Source: Sclerotinia nivalis
Lineage: Eukaryota > Ascomycota > Leotiomycetes > Helotiales > Sclerotiniaceae
Assembly (NCBI GenBank): GCA_029531795.1
Contig: JAPEIS010000001.1
Location: 6,510,001-6,574,000, forward strand
Direction: 5' to 3'
Length of the DNA: 64,000 bases
The translations under genes and the position numbers were made by a program. Below, in pieces: positions 38,201 through 50,149 of this stretch (position 1 is the first letter of the stretch; each line of letters opens with the position of its first letter). The notes beneath the pieces are model-generated. The model was not told the origin of the DNA, did no database searches, and worked only from the letters and a program-made list of their open reading frames with translations.

Positions 38201-39345
38201 GGTAGGTGAAGGAGACTCAAAACAGTCTTAATTTCACACCAGACCAGACCAGAAATAAAGGGTCGGATATGAAGGGAATATGAAGGGAAAGAATATATAA
38301 CAAGAAAGCTGCATATATTTATATTTTACTGTCCTGAACTGGAAGTTGTGGAAATAGTTTAATCACAAATAGAAGTAGTAGAATACAACACAGTACATTT
38401 TGGATAGTTGAACACCCACGTGACACATGACACCTTGTTGAAGGAATGCTTTATTAGGTGGGATTTTCTATATATATACCCTTACGTCATTCAGAAAGAG
38501 GGGTTACCGCAACAAGTTTTGCCGTGGTGGGATAACATAACATATCTCAATAGTAGTAGTAGTAAATTCATAATAGCTAAGGCTACCAATGGTACTGTAC
38601 AATATAGGGTTATGTAGGAAAAAGAAAATATATCTCAATATTAAACCAATAGAATAGAGTCTAATTACTGCGTAAAGGCAGAATAAAAGGTTATCTATCT
38701 AATATATGACAATTATCTCTCTAGGTACACATTACACATACCTAGCTACAGGATTTATTGATGGGATCTACATTCTGGTTGACCTATCTACCTCTATCTT
38801 TGGACGTACTCCTATTTCTACCACTCAAACTTAAATCTTTACTCCCCTATTCCCATTCATACCTTCAAAACATATCTCCTAGTCGTTATACTTTGGCAGC
38901 TGTAGATAATATTTACAGTGCTATTTCTTCGGTTCGCCAAGATTTCCATAGATCGAAACTCCGAGTTGATTTCCAATTGTGTTACCCTGATTGGTAATTC
39001 TTTGTGTCATTCTACTACTCATTCTGTTGCGTTGTAGTGCGGGGAAGCGTGTGTGATATTTTTCGTCCGAGGCTCTGTGCGAAGCACAGGCCTCAAATTC
39101 CCAATTAGGACAAAGGATGCCAGGGGAGAAAGGCCCTTGGGTTTCTAACTAGCTAATTTAAGTTTATTAATGTTATATATATTAAATGCTTCAGTAGGGT
39201 TTATATAATTGCTGTTATGTATTGAGTTAATCCCTTAAATAGATATTTCAACTGTTCTCTATAATACAATTAGATCCTTCGATTTCTAATTTTTTCTTCT
39301 TCGTTATTACAATCGAGCTTTTTAATATGTTTTGTTAATATAAAG
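38201..39345. other. promoter side of the phosphatase gene and transition to AT-rich DNA
   Basis: Base composition falls towards AT-rich by about 39,160. A small plus-strand frame at 38,758-38,997 lacks family resemblance and is probably chance. No tRNA or rRNA is seen. Confidence 0.4.
39069..39094. repeat. inverted repeat, hairpin-forming
   Basis: GAGGC-T-CTGTGC-GAA-GCACAG-GCCTC can form an 11-bp stem with one bulged T and a GAA loop. It lies at the right edge of the gene island in the transition zone and is not followed by a T run. Confidence 0.6.
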
Positions 39346-39427
39346 TTTTTTTTTTTTTTTTTTTTTTAAAGTTTATACAAGCTCAATCTTTCCGAACCAA
39401 AACTCAATGCCTTATACAAAGAAAACC

Positions 39428-39460
<33 letters not shown>
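39346..39460. repeat. T22 and A32 homopolymers 61 bp apart
   Basis: Twenty-two T (39,346-39,367) and thirty-two A (39,429-39,460) face each other as inverted arms. They lie at the right edge of the gene island, mirroring the A-runs and TAA microsatellite at the left edge. Confidence 0.85.
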
Positions 39461-39462
<2 letters not shown>

Positions 39463-40293
39463 AAATAAAATCAAAACAGTTCTTCAATCTATAAATTGTA
39501 TAGGGAATCGAGGATATATATCCTGATAGAATCTTGTAAATTTGAACCAAACTGTTAGTTTCGTTATTCCTTTTGTGATTTCCAAAAGATAAAGGATGGC
39601 TTCAGATGATAGTAATTTTGAAAGGGTTTTTTGAGTATTTCCAATTTTATAAAAGTAAAAATGAAAAGGGGATTTTCTTTTCCTATATAAATATAGTATA
39701 TAAATATCTTTGTGATTGAAGTAATTATAATATATTGCGAAATCGTTGTATTGAAATCTAGTTGTTAGAATATATTTTAGTATTGTTTGATTAAAAGAAA
39801 GTATGATCGATTTGTTGCTGTAGATTATAAAAAGATCATTGTAATTTAATAATATTGTAATTGTTTATAATTTAACTTTTGTTGATTTGGTATTTGTTTT
39901 AACAATTCTTTTCAAGGAAGCAAAAGTGCAAATAGGATTGAATAAAAAGAAAAATATTGTTCTTTTTTTAGTTATTACATTTGCTATTTCGTTTTTAAGG
40001 ATATCTAAGTAACTAAGGATTTATCGAATTCGAATTGAATCAGGATAGGTATATAGTAAACGAGATCTAAAAGATCAAATAGTAATTAAAGTATAGAAAT
40101 TTTCGAATATAGTTTACGAAGATTCTATCGAATGAAAACACAATTGTATAACGATCTCTAAATTATCTAAAAAAATTCAAAGATCTGTAATGAATCTATT
40201 TGAGAGTAGTAGTATTGCAGTTTATATATCTCTTAAAGTTATATCTCTTAAAGTTATAATTATTTCAGTATCGAAGATTTCTGTATTACAATC
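39461..40293. other. AT-rich DNA, nothing recognised
   Basis: Decayed sequence between the homopolymers and the Copia LTR. A short direct repeat of ttatatctcttaaag is seen near 40,215-40,255. No readable frame or domain. Confidence 0.4.
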
Positions 40294-40653
40294 TGTCACG
40301 GGTAATCACATGATACCTGATTCACATAACTGGTGATCTACGATCACTCTATATTTCACGATCATTAAACCCCTTATTTCATATTAATTATTAGGCTTTT
40401 CTAGATCTTGTCGATTCTTACGATTGTCAATCCTCTTTTGATATTATATAGATCGAAGTTTAATCTAATTGATATTTTTCGTTGGTTAGATAGTTTCTAT
40501 TAAGTTTATATATACTATTCATGATTTTTAAAATCAAGAGCAGATTATTCAATATAATTCTCATTCAAGATATACTTTAATTTTAATACTTTATTATAAC
40601 TATTTTCTCTTCGATTCTTTCAATATACTTCGTGATCGTACTATTTTGTGATA
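40294..40653 (+). repeat. 5' LTR of the outermost Copia element
   Basis: 360 bp starting TGTCACGGGTAATCACATG and ending TTTTGTGATA. The tctggtagc shortly inside (about 40,662) could be the primer-binding site. It is in the same orientation as the Copia protease fragment downstream and far less mutated at its start than the other copies. Confidence 0.65.
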
Positions 40654-42309
40654 ATTATAAGTCTGGTAGCTTTTAATCTATTCAAACTTCTATTATACAA
40701 TTATTCAGTTCTTAAAGGATCGTTTTTCTTTATTTCGTTTCTATTTTCATTATAAATCCAATTATTCTATATCTTTTTTTATTATTTTTCAAATATAGCA
40801 AAAGATCAATTTGATTTTCCTTTTTTTGTTATTTGTGTTTAATAATTAAAGTGATATCTTTGTTTGTAAAATAAATGTTTAGTTGTTGGAATCTGGGAAC
40901 TAATTGATCTAGATAACGATCTTTTTGTATCTATTTCGAATGGAATCATTCTTAATTCCGATTTGGCAAATAAATCAATTATCTTTTAGATCGATTGGTT
41001 ATTCGTTAAATTATTAGTTTTACTTTTTGTTGTCGATCTTCAGGCTAAATACGATTAAGTTAATCAAAATCGATATCAACGGGAATTTATAGAATACTTT
41101 GTAGCAATTCAAACTTGGTAAGATGCAAATGGAGATATTAATATAGGGAATTCCGATGGAAATATATCGGGATCTATATTAGTTCGATTTATTGTTTTCT
41201 TTTTTGCAATATTCTAAAATATTGTAATTGAATTTAGTATTTTTCAAATGGAGTATTGATATTGTTAGTACGAGTATATTCAGAATTATAAAGCTTTTCG
41301 AAATGTATATAAATGGATCGAATCAATTGTGGATTAAATTTATCTTATAAAATTTTCTATTTATAATAAAGGTATTATATCTTTTTTATTCAAAACGATT
41401 ATCTCAATATTTAAACGAAAATTTGTTTTTATAATAATTATTATCAAAATGATAGTATTATATGAATATCGATCTATGTTAGTGTAAGTGTTATTTGATA
41501 GAATTGATTTTGTTAAATGATATAAGGATTGGATTATAGTCTATATCAAAGTTCTTTTATATAAGATAATTGAGATTCAGAATGAAATAATTATTATTAT
41601 ATTTCTGTAAATAATTGATATTAGGTTGTTTTCAATCTGGATAAACATTATGATTATATAAATCGAGATAAATAATCAATTCGGATTATTTAATCTTTTA
41701 TTTCAACAATTCGGAGATATCTTTGAAAGATTAGTTTATCAAAATTCAATAGCTTTTAAAGTCAAAGGAGGTATATATTTTATTTTTAGTTCTTTCTAAA
41801 ATGATAAAAAGTTTAAAAAGAATAAAAAGGGGATCAATTCTAAAGGAAATTCGAATGTTAATAGAATCTAGATATATCTTTACAAGATAAAAGTTGATTG
41901 AAAGAATAAATTAGAATATTGATATTATATAAGTAATTATCGAATTATAGAATTAATATTCATTGATAAAGTAGATATAATGCCCCGATGGTATTATATT
42001 GAATCCGAATTAAAGATAATCAAAGATTGAATTAATTTATAATCATAGAAGTATTTATATATTGAATGGATCAAAAAAGGATGGATGAAATCAAATGTAA
42101 ATCTTTTCGAAATTCTATTTAATGTTGTTATCCTTGATGTTTATATTAATCAAATAGAGGTTTATATTATTATTATAAAAGTTTATCGTTTTTTCAATAG
42201 TATTTTGTTCGATAATTATAATACTATATATATTATGAATGATATCTTTTTTATAGATAATTATCGATATATATTATTTGGTTTTAATGATTTTGTAAAA
42301 GTAGATATT
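40654..42309 (+). pseudogene. Copia gag and protease remnant, interrupted at 42,310
   Basis: The frame at 42,085-42,309 includes a run ending NDIFFIDNYRYILFGFNDFVK, which resembles the Copia retropepsin/pre-integrase block ('...HV.ND.SL......FVKAGT...'). It breaks off at a solo LTR. The same frame family resumes after 62,713. Upstream gag is too decayed to read. Confidence 0.6.
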
Positions 42310-42455
42310 TATCACGGTGGTGGTAGGGTGCTTTAAGATATGATGATATTCTACGAAGAAGGAAGAAGGTGCTAGGAAGAGCGCCAACTATATGGGGGAT
42401 GGGTGCCTTAGGCAGCCATGCAGACTAGCTAGGAACGGGTTACGAACCCGTGACA
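42310..42455 (-). repeat. solo LTR of Gypsy family B (146 bp), unmutated
   Basis: It is flanked by the 5-bp duplication ATATT (42,305-42,309 and 42,456-42,460). On the minus strand it runs from TGTCACGGGTTCGTAACCCG to CCGTGATA. By direct comparison it is identical over all 146 bases to the solo LTR at 62,445-62,590. It shows none of the RIP decay of its surroundings. Confidence 0.9.
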
Positions 42456-42495
42456 ATATTATATTCTTTCAAATTTTAGATTGTAGTATTTATAT

Positions 42496-42641
42496 TGTCA
42501 CGGGTTCGTAACCCATTCCTAGCTAGTCTATATGGTTGTCTAAGGCATCTATCCTCCATATAATCGGTACTCTTTCTAATATCTTTTTCCTTTTTTGTAA
42601 AATATCATCATATCTTAAAACACTCTATCACTATTGTAATA
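42496..42641 (+). repeat. 5' LTR of Gypsy element B, RIP-mutated
   Basis: 146 bp, aligning without gaps to the unmutated solo LTRs. Differences are almost all C-to-T or G-to-A (for example gtctatatggttgtctaagg against gtctgcatggctgcctaagg). It ends gtaata where the consensus has GTGATA. Confidence 0.85.
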
Positions 42642-43087
42642 ATATATTCTATTTTCTATAAAGATTTTGTTATTGAATGGGAAAGACAATCTAATCTTAT
42701 TAAATAATCAATTTCACGAAATATTCGGAAACTTCGATTATCAATATATCGATAAATAATAAACAATATCTTAATTCGATTTCAATCTAAATCTAGATCC
42801 AGACCCAAATCCAGATTCAGATTCAAACCCAGATCTCGATTTAATTAATATTATATTGTTATATATTCGAAATCAAAGATTTTATAATTATACTCTAGTT
42901 TTTAAGACTATCTTAAATAATCTATCATTATATCGAATACTATTTAATCAACTTTATCAGAACTATCGATACCCCCAATCCGATCAAAGATAATATCCAA
43001 ACTCTGAAAGTATATTAAATCTATTTTCTTTAATTATCAATGGCTTATATATAAGCTCTTTAATATTGAAGATAAAGACCTTAAAGA
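42642..43087 (+). pseudogene. element B gag, first part
   Basis: It aligns with 60,054-60,494 of the second copy. A D-x repeat segment near 42,785-42,840 encodes alternating Asp with Pro, Ser or Asn (NLDPDPNPDSDS-like). It stops at 43,087 where element C inserted and continues at 56,104. Confidence 0.65.
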
Positions 43088-43299
43088 TGTCACGGGGTCC
43101 CCGTATATGGTATACGGAGACCGTTCGGGTTCTGATCCGTAGGAGTCGGACCTCGGATAAGTGTAGGTTAGCCCTAATCGGAGCTAATGTTATATATAAA
43201 TATATTTAAGAAACCGTTTCTTTTATAGAAATATAATTCTTCGAGTTATATTTTATTAATAAAAGTGATTTTTGTTATTTTGTTTATTGTTTTATAATA
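43088..43299 (+). repeat. 5' LTR of Gypsy element C
   Basis: It starts TGTCACGGGGTCCCCGT, a perfect palindrome within the first 17 bases, and ends ATAATA. It is less mutated than its partner at 55,886, whose differences are G-to-A and C-to-T. Confidence 0.85.
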
Positions 43300-43565
43300 C
43301 TATATAGCTTTTATCTATTTGTATTGATATTTCTATGATATTATCCTGTCCGTATTTGTCTAGCCAGCCTGGCTCTCTCGAAGAATTCGTTATTATTATA
43401 ATCAGCAATATTGCGATCTAATATTATTATCTTATCTCTCTTTACGATTATAGTATAAAAATAGAAGCAAAAATAATCGATCTATAATTTGTAATTCAAA
43501 AACTTACTTTCGATTTATAAATCGAGAAAACTATATTTATATAATAAAAGAAAAAGAACAATGGG

Positions 43566-43970
43566 TTGATTATCTATTTAACTCAATTTCATCCCATCCT
43601 TATCGTTTTGTTTGTTTCAATTTTCATCGATTTAATCGATCTTTTATCTTTGATATCCATTACAACCCTGGCTGCCGCTTTTATTCTGTTGAAGTCTCAA
43701 TTGAATGAAAAAGTACCTGACCCTGTATTGTTTGATAGAACGAAAATCGATCTTGATCGATTTATCGATCAAATACAGAATAAAATATATACCAATTCCG
43801 ATCGCTTTACTTTTCTGCATTCCCGCCTGATTTATATAACTGGAAAATTAACTGAATTCATTGTTATACAAATTCGATTATATAATATCAAAAAGCAATT
43901 TGTTAAACTTATTGATTATAAAAATCTATTGCAAATATTGAAAAGAGCTTATGGAAATCAAAACAAATAA
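43566..43970 (+). pseudogene. element C gag, capsid-like part
   Basis: Frame with VPDPVLFDRTKIDLDRFIDQ and KKQFVKLIDYKNLLQILKRAYG, the pattern of fungal Ty3/Gypsy Gag ('...K.PDP..F.G....L..F..Q......QF.....Y..LL..L..AYGD'). The frame ends at a stop inside gag, and there is no ATG that clearly marks the original start. Confidence 0.75.
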
Positions 43971-44195
43971 ATCGAAACCCGAAAACTCCTGATCAATCTA
44001 AAATAGAAAAATCAGTTGTTTTATATCTTTTATATTGAGTTCCAGAAACTAATATTGGAAATCGGAATAGCTGATGATAATAATACCCTGATTATCCTAT
44101 TAGAACAAGTTTTGTTGAGTAAACTGAAAAACCAGATTGTTATCATTGAATCATTTACAAATAGCGCCAATATATTCATTACTTTCGTATAGATA

Positions 44196-44489
44196 TTGAA
44201 GAATCATTATCTATACTTGATAGAACCGACTAGCTCCGATCGCAACCCAATCGTTCCATCGCCCTGTACTACAATTCAAAATCTGAATCCTATTAATTGT
44301 ACCCTTGTTTCATCCCTGAATACTACTATCCGATCTGCTACTTCTACTACGATTATACTTACTGAAGATCCAATGGATTTCAGTTCCCAAAGATATACTA
44401 ATAGATACAAACAAAAGGAATACTTTTATTATAAATCTACCGATCATTATATAAAAGACTACCCGTTCTTAGATAATCGTTTTGTATAA
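44196..44489 (+). pseudogene. element C gag C-terminus with a lost zinc knuckle
   Basis: It ends YFYYKSTDHYIKDYPF, where the family has CFYCKSTDHYVRDCPF. All three cysteines have become tyrosine (TGT/TGC to TAT/TAC), leaving only the histidine. This is G-to-A mutation seen directly in a CCHC knuckle. Confidence 0.75.
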
Positions 44490-45449
44490 ACTAAAGCTAA
44501 TTTTACTAATCTTATTCCACTATCCTCTGTTCTGTTTTCCATTCAGATTCAATTATATACTATATCATTATACAATCTGTTCCCTTCTAGTTCCTTAAGT
44601 TCAGGAAACAGAATCTATCTGGTATAAATCGTTATCAAACGAAAACCCTGTACATATTATATCTATCCATCACTGTAATTCAAAATTTATTTCTTATTGA
44701 AGAAACAAATAATCGAATAAACCTAATAATATTATCTATTATTATTCTATCGATATTTAATCGATCCTATTTCATTTATACTATAATGGATAACGGATAC
44801 AAAGAATATACTTTTGCAAATCGAAGTTGAATTAAAACTATTAAACTTTTAATATACAAATTATCTATTCTATTCGAAATTATTGAATTCGACAGAAAAA
44901 TACTATTTAAAAACCAAATAGATCATTACATTCTAATCGATCTGCAAATCAATGATTATTATAAGAAAAGATCGAAAATCTATATTATTGAACTAATTCA
45001 TTATTTGATTGTTCTAAGGTTGATTTGATTAAAAAAGTACAATTTCTATATTGGATTTATATTTAATATCTTTCACTTCGATAACAAATTCTATCGAAAG
45101 TCCTGTAATATATTTATATAACTATCGAGTATCCGAACTCTATCCGATATCCTTATCAAAGTCTATTCTATTTATCTATTATTTCATTCTGAAATATTAA
45201 AGAAAAAAGATATAATAAACATTTTAATCCAAATTTACTCGATATATACCCATCGAAACTACAAGATATTCTAAACTAATATCGATTTGATAAATCGAAT
45301 CCTGAAAGAAAAAGAAGATTCTATTCCCGAAAACCTATTTGCTGAATTCCGATCATAAATCAATATATTTTCTCTATATAATATTGACAAACTATCTTTA
45401 TATCGCCTATACGATTATAATATCCGATTACAAGATGGGGCTAAACTAC

Positions 45450-45982
45450 CATTTGAAGTCTTGTATTCAATATCTCAAAACGAATTGAAAGCTTTACAAG
45501 AATGATTAAAAGAAAACTTAGCAAAAGAATTCATCCGATCGAATTCCTTTGCTTCTGTTTTGTCTATTCTATTTGTTAAAAAACCCAATAGTGATCTTCG
45601 ATTTTATATAGATTATCATATATTGAATAATTTATCTATAAAAGATCGATACCTATTACCCTTAACTAAAAAATCCTTGAATAATCTGAAAAGGATAAAA
45701 TACTTTACGAAAATAAATATTATCTCGATCTTCAATAATATCCGAATCAAAAAAGGACAAGAATATCTGATTACATTTTATACCCAATTCGGTTTATTCG
45801 AAATCTTGATCATACTATTCAAACTAACCAAAGCTTTAATAACATTCCAACGATTTATCAACAATACTCTAAAAGAATACCTGGATATATTCTACACTAC
45901 TTATCTGGATGATATTCTGATTTACAACAAAACCTATTCTAAATATATAAAGCATATACAAAAAATACTAAATGCCTTATAG
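45450..45982 (+). pseudogene. element C reverse transcriptase
   Basis: The frame from 45,560 keeps FVKKPNSDLRFYIDYHILNN, then a fingers/palm region, and an intact YLDDILIYNKTY catalytic box near 45,905. Upstream, KAL.E-like residues to about 45,450 belong to the same domain. It ends at a stop (about 45,980) within the connection region. Confidence 0.85.
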
Positions 45983-47898
45983 AAAACCAGATTGTATATC
46001 AATCTATCGAAATACGAATTCCTAAAATCTAAAACGAAATTCTTAAGCCTAATTGTAAACCGAAAAAGGATCCGAATAAACCTAATCAAGATTAAAACGA
46101 TAATTGATTAGAAAACACTAAAGAACTTAACAGATATACAAATATTTATAAAGTTTAACAATTTCTATCAATATTTTATTTACGATTTCTCCTTAATCAT
46201 TTACCCAATAATAAACCTGACCAAAAAGAATATAGCTTTTCAATAAAATCCTATTTGTAAAAAATCGTTCTCGAATCTAAAAGCTATATTTACAACAATA
46301 TCTATATTAACCTTTTTCGATTGAAAAAAGAATATAATCCTAAAAATAGATATATTGGATTATATATCTATTAAAATTCTTTTCTAATATAATAATAATA
46401 AGATTCTAAAACCTATTATATATTTCTCTAAAAAGTATTCGATTGCAAAATGTAATTACAAGATTTATAATAAAGAATTACTAACAATTATTCATTGTTT
46501 CGAAAAATGGTAATCCGAATTAGAAGATATTTTTTTCCTGATCAAGATTATCACAAATTATAAAAATCTAGAGTATTTTACAATTACAAAACTATTGAAT
46601 TATCATCAAACCCATTAATCTAAATTTCTATCCCATTTCAATTTCAAAATTATATACTATTCCGAAAAGCAAAAAGCGAAACCTAATATTTTAACCAAAA
46701 GATTAAAGGATTTGTTTAAAGAAAAAGATAAATACCTTTTTCATCAAAACCAAATTGTTCTAAAAATTGAAAATCTAAATATAGATCTATTTTCTATTAT
46801 TAATTCAAAGAAGAAAATCCGTTTTCCGATTATAATCTATAATTAGATTTATATCGATACTCCATTGCTTATCTACAATCCCGAATTATCTATCCACAAA
46901 TCTGAATTATCTATCTATGAATCTGAATTATCTACAATACCCGATAATCCAATCTCTATTCAATAACCTGAATTTATATAATTGAAACCTTCTAAAGAAC
47001 TAAAATCTTTATTCATTGAAATTTATCTATCCAATCCATTTTTACTATCAATTCTAAAAGTTTTAGAAAAGAATACTACTAAATATCTATATATTATATT
47101 ATCTGAATATACTATAAATAATGATCTATTATATTATTATAAAAAACTTTATATCCCTAATTACAATCCTTTGAAAGCAAAACTCCTCCAAATAATCTAC
47201 GATTCCCTTATTATCAGATATTCACATTATATCTATACTTTCGAATTGCTTTTCTGAAATTACTATTGATCTAGATATTACAATTATATTTTCTATTGAA
47301 TATACAATTATTATAATTGCCATCGAACCATTCCGAACTATAAAGAATAAAAAGAAGTCTTATACCCTTTCCCAATCTTGTAACAAACCTGGAAAGATAT
47401 CTTAATCGATTTCATTATCTATCTTTCGAAAAGCTCTGAATACAATACAATATTTATTATAATCGATCGATTAATTAAAATGAAGTATTTCCTACCCTAC
47501 CAAGGAATTTGTAATTCCGAAAAAGTCTCTCATTTGTTTCTAAAATATATATAAAAGTTTTATAGCCTATCACAGATTATTATATCCAATCGTAAAACTT
47601 AATTTATCTTTGATTTCTGAAAGTATATCTATAAACGATTAGATATTATTTCGAAACTATCAATAATTTATCATCCTGAAATTGATAAATAAATAGAAAA
47701 AATGAATATAATATTTAAACAATATTTTCATTTGTATATATCCTATCTACAAAACAATTAATCCGAATAATTACTGATCATCGAATTCTCGATTAATTAT
47801 ATCTGATCCGAAAACTCCCATCTATTGTTATTCTTTGCCAATTACAATTTCTATCTCCAAATAGATTTCGAATCTATTGTATTCTTCGATCACCTTAA
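45983..47898 (+). pseudogene. element C RNase H and integrase, 5' part
   Basis: In order and with many stops it includes an RNase H region ([24 protein letters not shown] near 46,430) and an H2C2 zinc-binding remnant (ending about 47,255, IRYSHYIYTFELLF). The integrase core follows, with a TWKDILIDFI-like first block near 47,390. Element D interrupts it after 47,903. Confidence 0.65.
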
Positions 47899-47903
47899 AA
47901 TCC
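47899..47903. repeat. target duplication AATCC of element D, left copy
   Basis: It matches AATCC at 55,273-55,277 exactly. Confidence 0.9.
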
Positions 47904-48188
47904 TGTTACGATCACGCAACAGTTTCGTCAAAACAAGAAACCTAAACGGAGGCGTTCTCATTTCGAATCATCAGTGTAGGAACGTCATCGATCAGTTTGG
48001 AATGTTTAGTAAACAAGCTTCTTTGTATTGTTTATGAAAGGACAGGAATGGTAGCGAACTATAGACGTTCTGATATCTCTTTATTGATTGAACTTAAAAG
48101 TAATAGTTTATTCATAATTAGAAAGGGTAATGAAAAGTTTGGCTATGGTTTTATGACTAATTGATTCTTTGTCTATATGATCTTAACA
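47904..48188 (+). repeat. 5' LTR of element D
   Basis: 285 bp, TGTTACGATCACGCAACAG ... GATCTTAACA. It pairs with 54,988-55,272 without gaps. Confidence 0.95.
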
Positions 48189-48261
48189 ATTCTTTTCATT
48201 TATTTGAAGAGCAATTCGTCAATTAGTTATCGGTATTTTAACGGAACCCTATCGGATAGCA

Positions 48262-49330
48262 ATGGTTGGAACAAGAAATACTCTAGGTCGTTCGATTAAT
48301 TCAAATATTTCTCAAAGTCGAAATAATGCTTTCAGGATTCTTAGTGGGATCGAAGGCGAGATGTCTATATTTAGTTGTCAATCTATTATACAATTGGAAT
48401 TAGATCTGATGCAAAGATTTGAAAATATACAAGAAGAGTTCGATATTTTCAAGCAAGCAAATCAATAAGAAATTGAAGAGACTTTTGTTCGTTTTATATA
48501 GGAAAGGGTATCTAATTTATTATCAACGATCGTTAGAGGAACAGGGGCGATGTCTAATCTTATTTATACTTCTTCAGGGAAACCTCCAAAATTTCAAAAG
48601 TTGTTATCTTATAAAGGTCTTAATATTGGAGAAGCAAAGGATTTCTTTTTCTAGGCTAAATTTATATTTCGAAATGATGATGGGTATTATTTTCCAATTG
48701 ATCAAAAGAAGATAGATTATGTTATTCAATACTTTCAACAACAATTATTTGCGGTTTGGTGTCGATACGAAGCTTCTATAACGAATTCTAATATGTTTTG
48801 GGAAGAATTCAAAGAATATATGTGCGATGCGATATTAGATAAAGGCAATCGATAATGATATGTTATATAACAAATCATCAATGCTAAATAATAATCTAAT
48901 CAAAGTGTGAACAGTTTTGTAGTACATTTCGATAGTCTGGAGGAGGAAATCGAATTTGAAGTGGATAGTGTTTGTAAAGAACGATTTTTATCAGGCTTAC
49001 TTCTTTATATTGCTAAATGAATTTCAGAATTCATTTAGTAGCTTGAAAGTCGAAACGATTTAATCAAGCAAGTATGTCGTTTCGAGAATGTGGATAAAAT
49101 GTATTGTTTACAAGATGCAAACGATCCGTTTTGTAGTCGAAGATAAGACAATACAATTATATTATCAAATTCATCCTTTAATTGTTCTCAAAATGAATCA
49201 TTTAAATAGCAAAATAATATATCATTAATGATCGATATACAATCGTAGTAATGTTCTAAATCTTTTTCAAAGGAAAAACCTAACAAAGAAAACCAGAAAA
49301 ACGATTATAGATAAAGGGATCTGATTTGTT
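48262..49330 (+). pseudogene. element D gag
   Basis: The first frame begins at ATG 48,262 ([15 protein letters not shown]) and stops after 68 codons at a TAA. In the same frame beyond the stop, [13 protein letters not shown] and [20 protein letters not shown] keep the look of a Ty3/Gypsy capsid. Several further TAA/TAG codons follow, most explicable as CAA/CAG mutated by RIP. Confidence 0.75.
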
Positions 49331-49412
49331 TTCGTTGTTAATAAAAGGGTCATTATGCAAATGGATGTATTAATTCGTTTGTATATCGATGATGTAAAGG
49401 AGATCATCAATC

Positions 49413-50051
49413 TTGTGTTTGTTCTATATATTCCCAAGAGGAAAAGAATCAGGGAAACGATCAGACCCAGTAGTAATTTTAACTGTTCCGATGACTCTGG
49501 GTCCTCAACAAGAGGGATGTATTATCTTAGTTATTGAAGCAACTTTTCAAGTTAATAATATTCTGACAAAACTCCGTTGTCTTATCGATTCTGGTGTGCA
49601 AGCTAATATTATTCAACAAAGCAAGTGTATTGAATGGGACTGGATTCCTAATCCTGGAAAAGGCACTCTAATGCTGAGTATACCCTTATATGGTGATCAT
49701 CAATTTACTATCGAAGTATTAGATGATTTTAAAGAAAAAAGAACTCATATTTATCGATTTACTACCGCTACTTTGGATCTATTTGAAATCGATGCTATTT
49801 TAGGGCTGCCATGGCTTCAAACTGTGAATTCAGATATTAATTGGAGGTCAACTACTCTTCGCTTTCGTTCTGCATTGTATGATATGGAAATGATAACAGC
49901 AAAAGAATTATATCGAGATATGAAAGCTGAAGCTACAATTTGTATACTTTTATTTGAAACCAATTCTATTATGCGATTTTCATTCAAAAACCGAAAAATC
50001 TTAACATTAGTATTTTTAAAAATACCTTTCGAATACAAAGAATATGAATAG
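49413..50051 (+). pseudogene. element D aspartic protease region
   Basis: A 212-codon open stretch contains RCLIDSGVQANIIQQSKCIE, the retropepsin active site (LIDSG), and downstream DAILGLPWLQTVNSDINW, the flap/C-terminal landmark ILGLPWL. It ends at TAG (about 50,051). Catalytic Asp-Ser-Gly is intact. Confidence 0.85.
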
Positions 50052-50149
50052 GTTTTTTCTGAAGATGAGAGTAGCTTGCTTTCCGATTATCACCCAATGG
50101 AATATCGTATTGATTTCGAATCTGGAATTATTCCATTTTGGGGATCAAT

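Noticed and set aside
38758..38997. Small plus-strand frame upstream of the phosphatase gene
   Set aside because: 79 codons, no recognisable motif, low-complexity leucine-rich start, in the transition zone. Most likely chance.
42310..42455. Interpretation of the 146-bp repeats as MITEs with short terminal inverted repeats
   Set aside because: The same 146-bp unit bounds Gypsy element B on both sides next to gag and a polypurine tract, so they are LTRs. The short inverted ends are those of an LTR.
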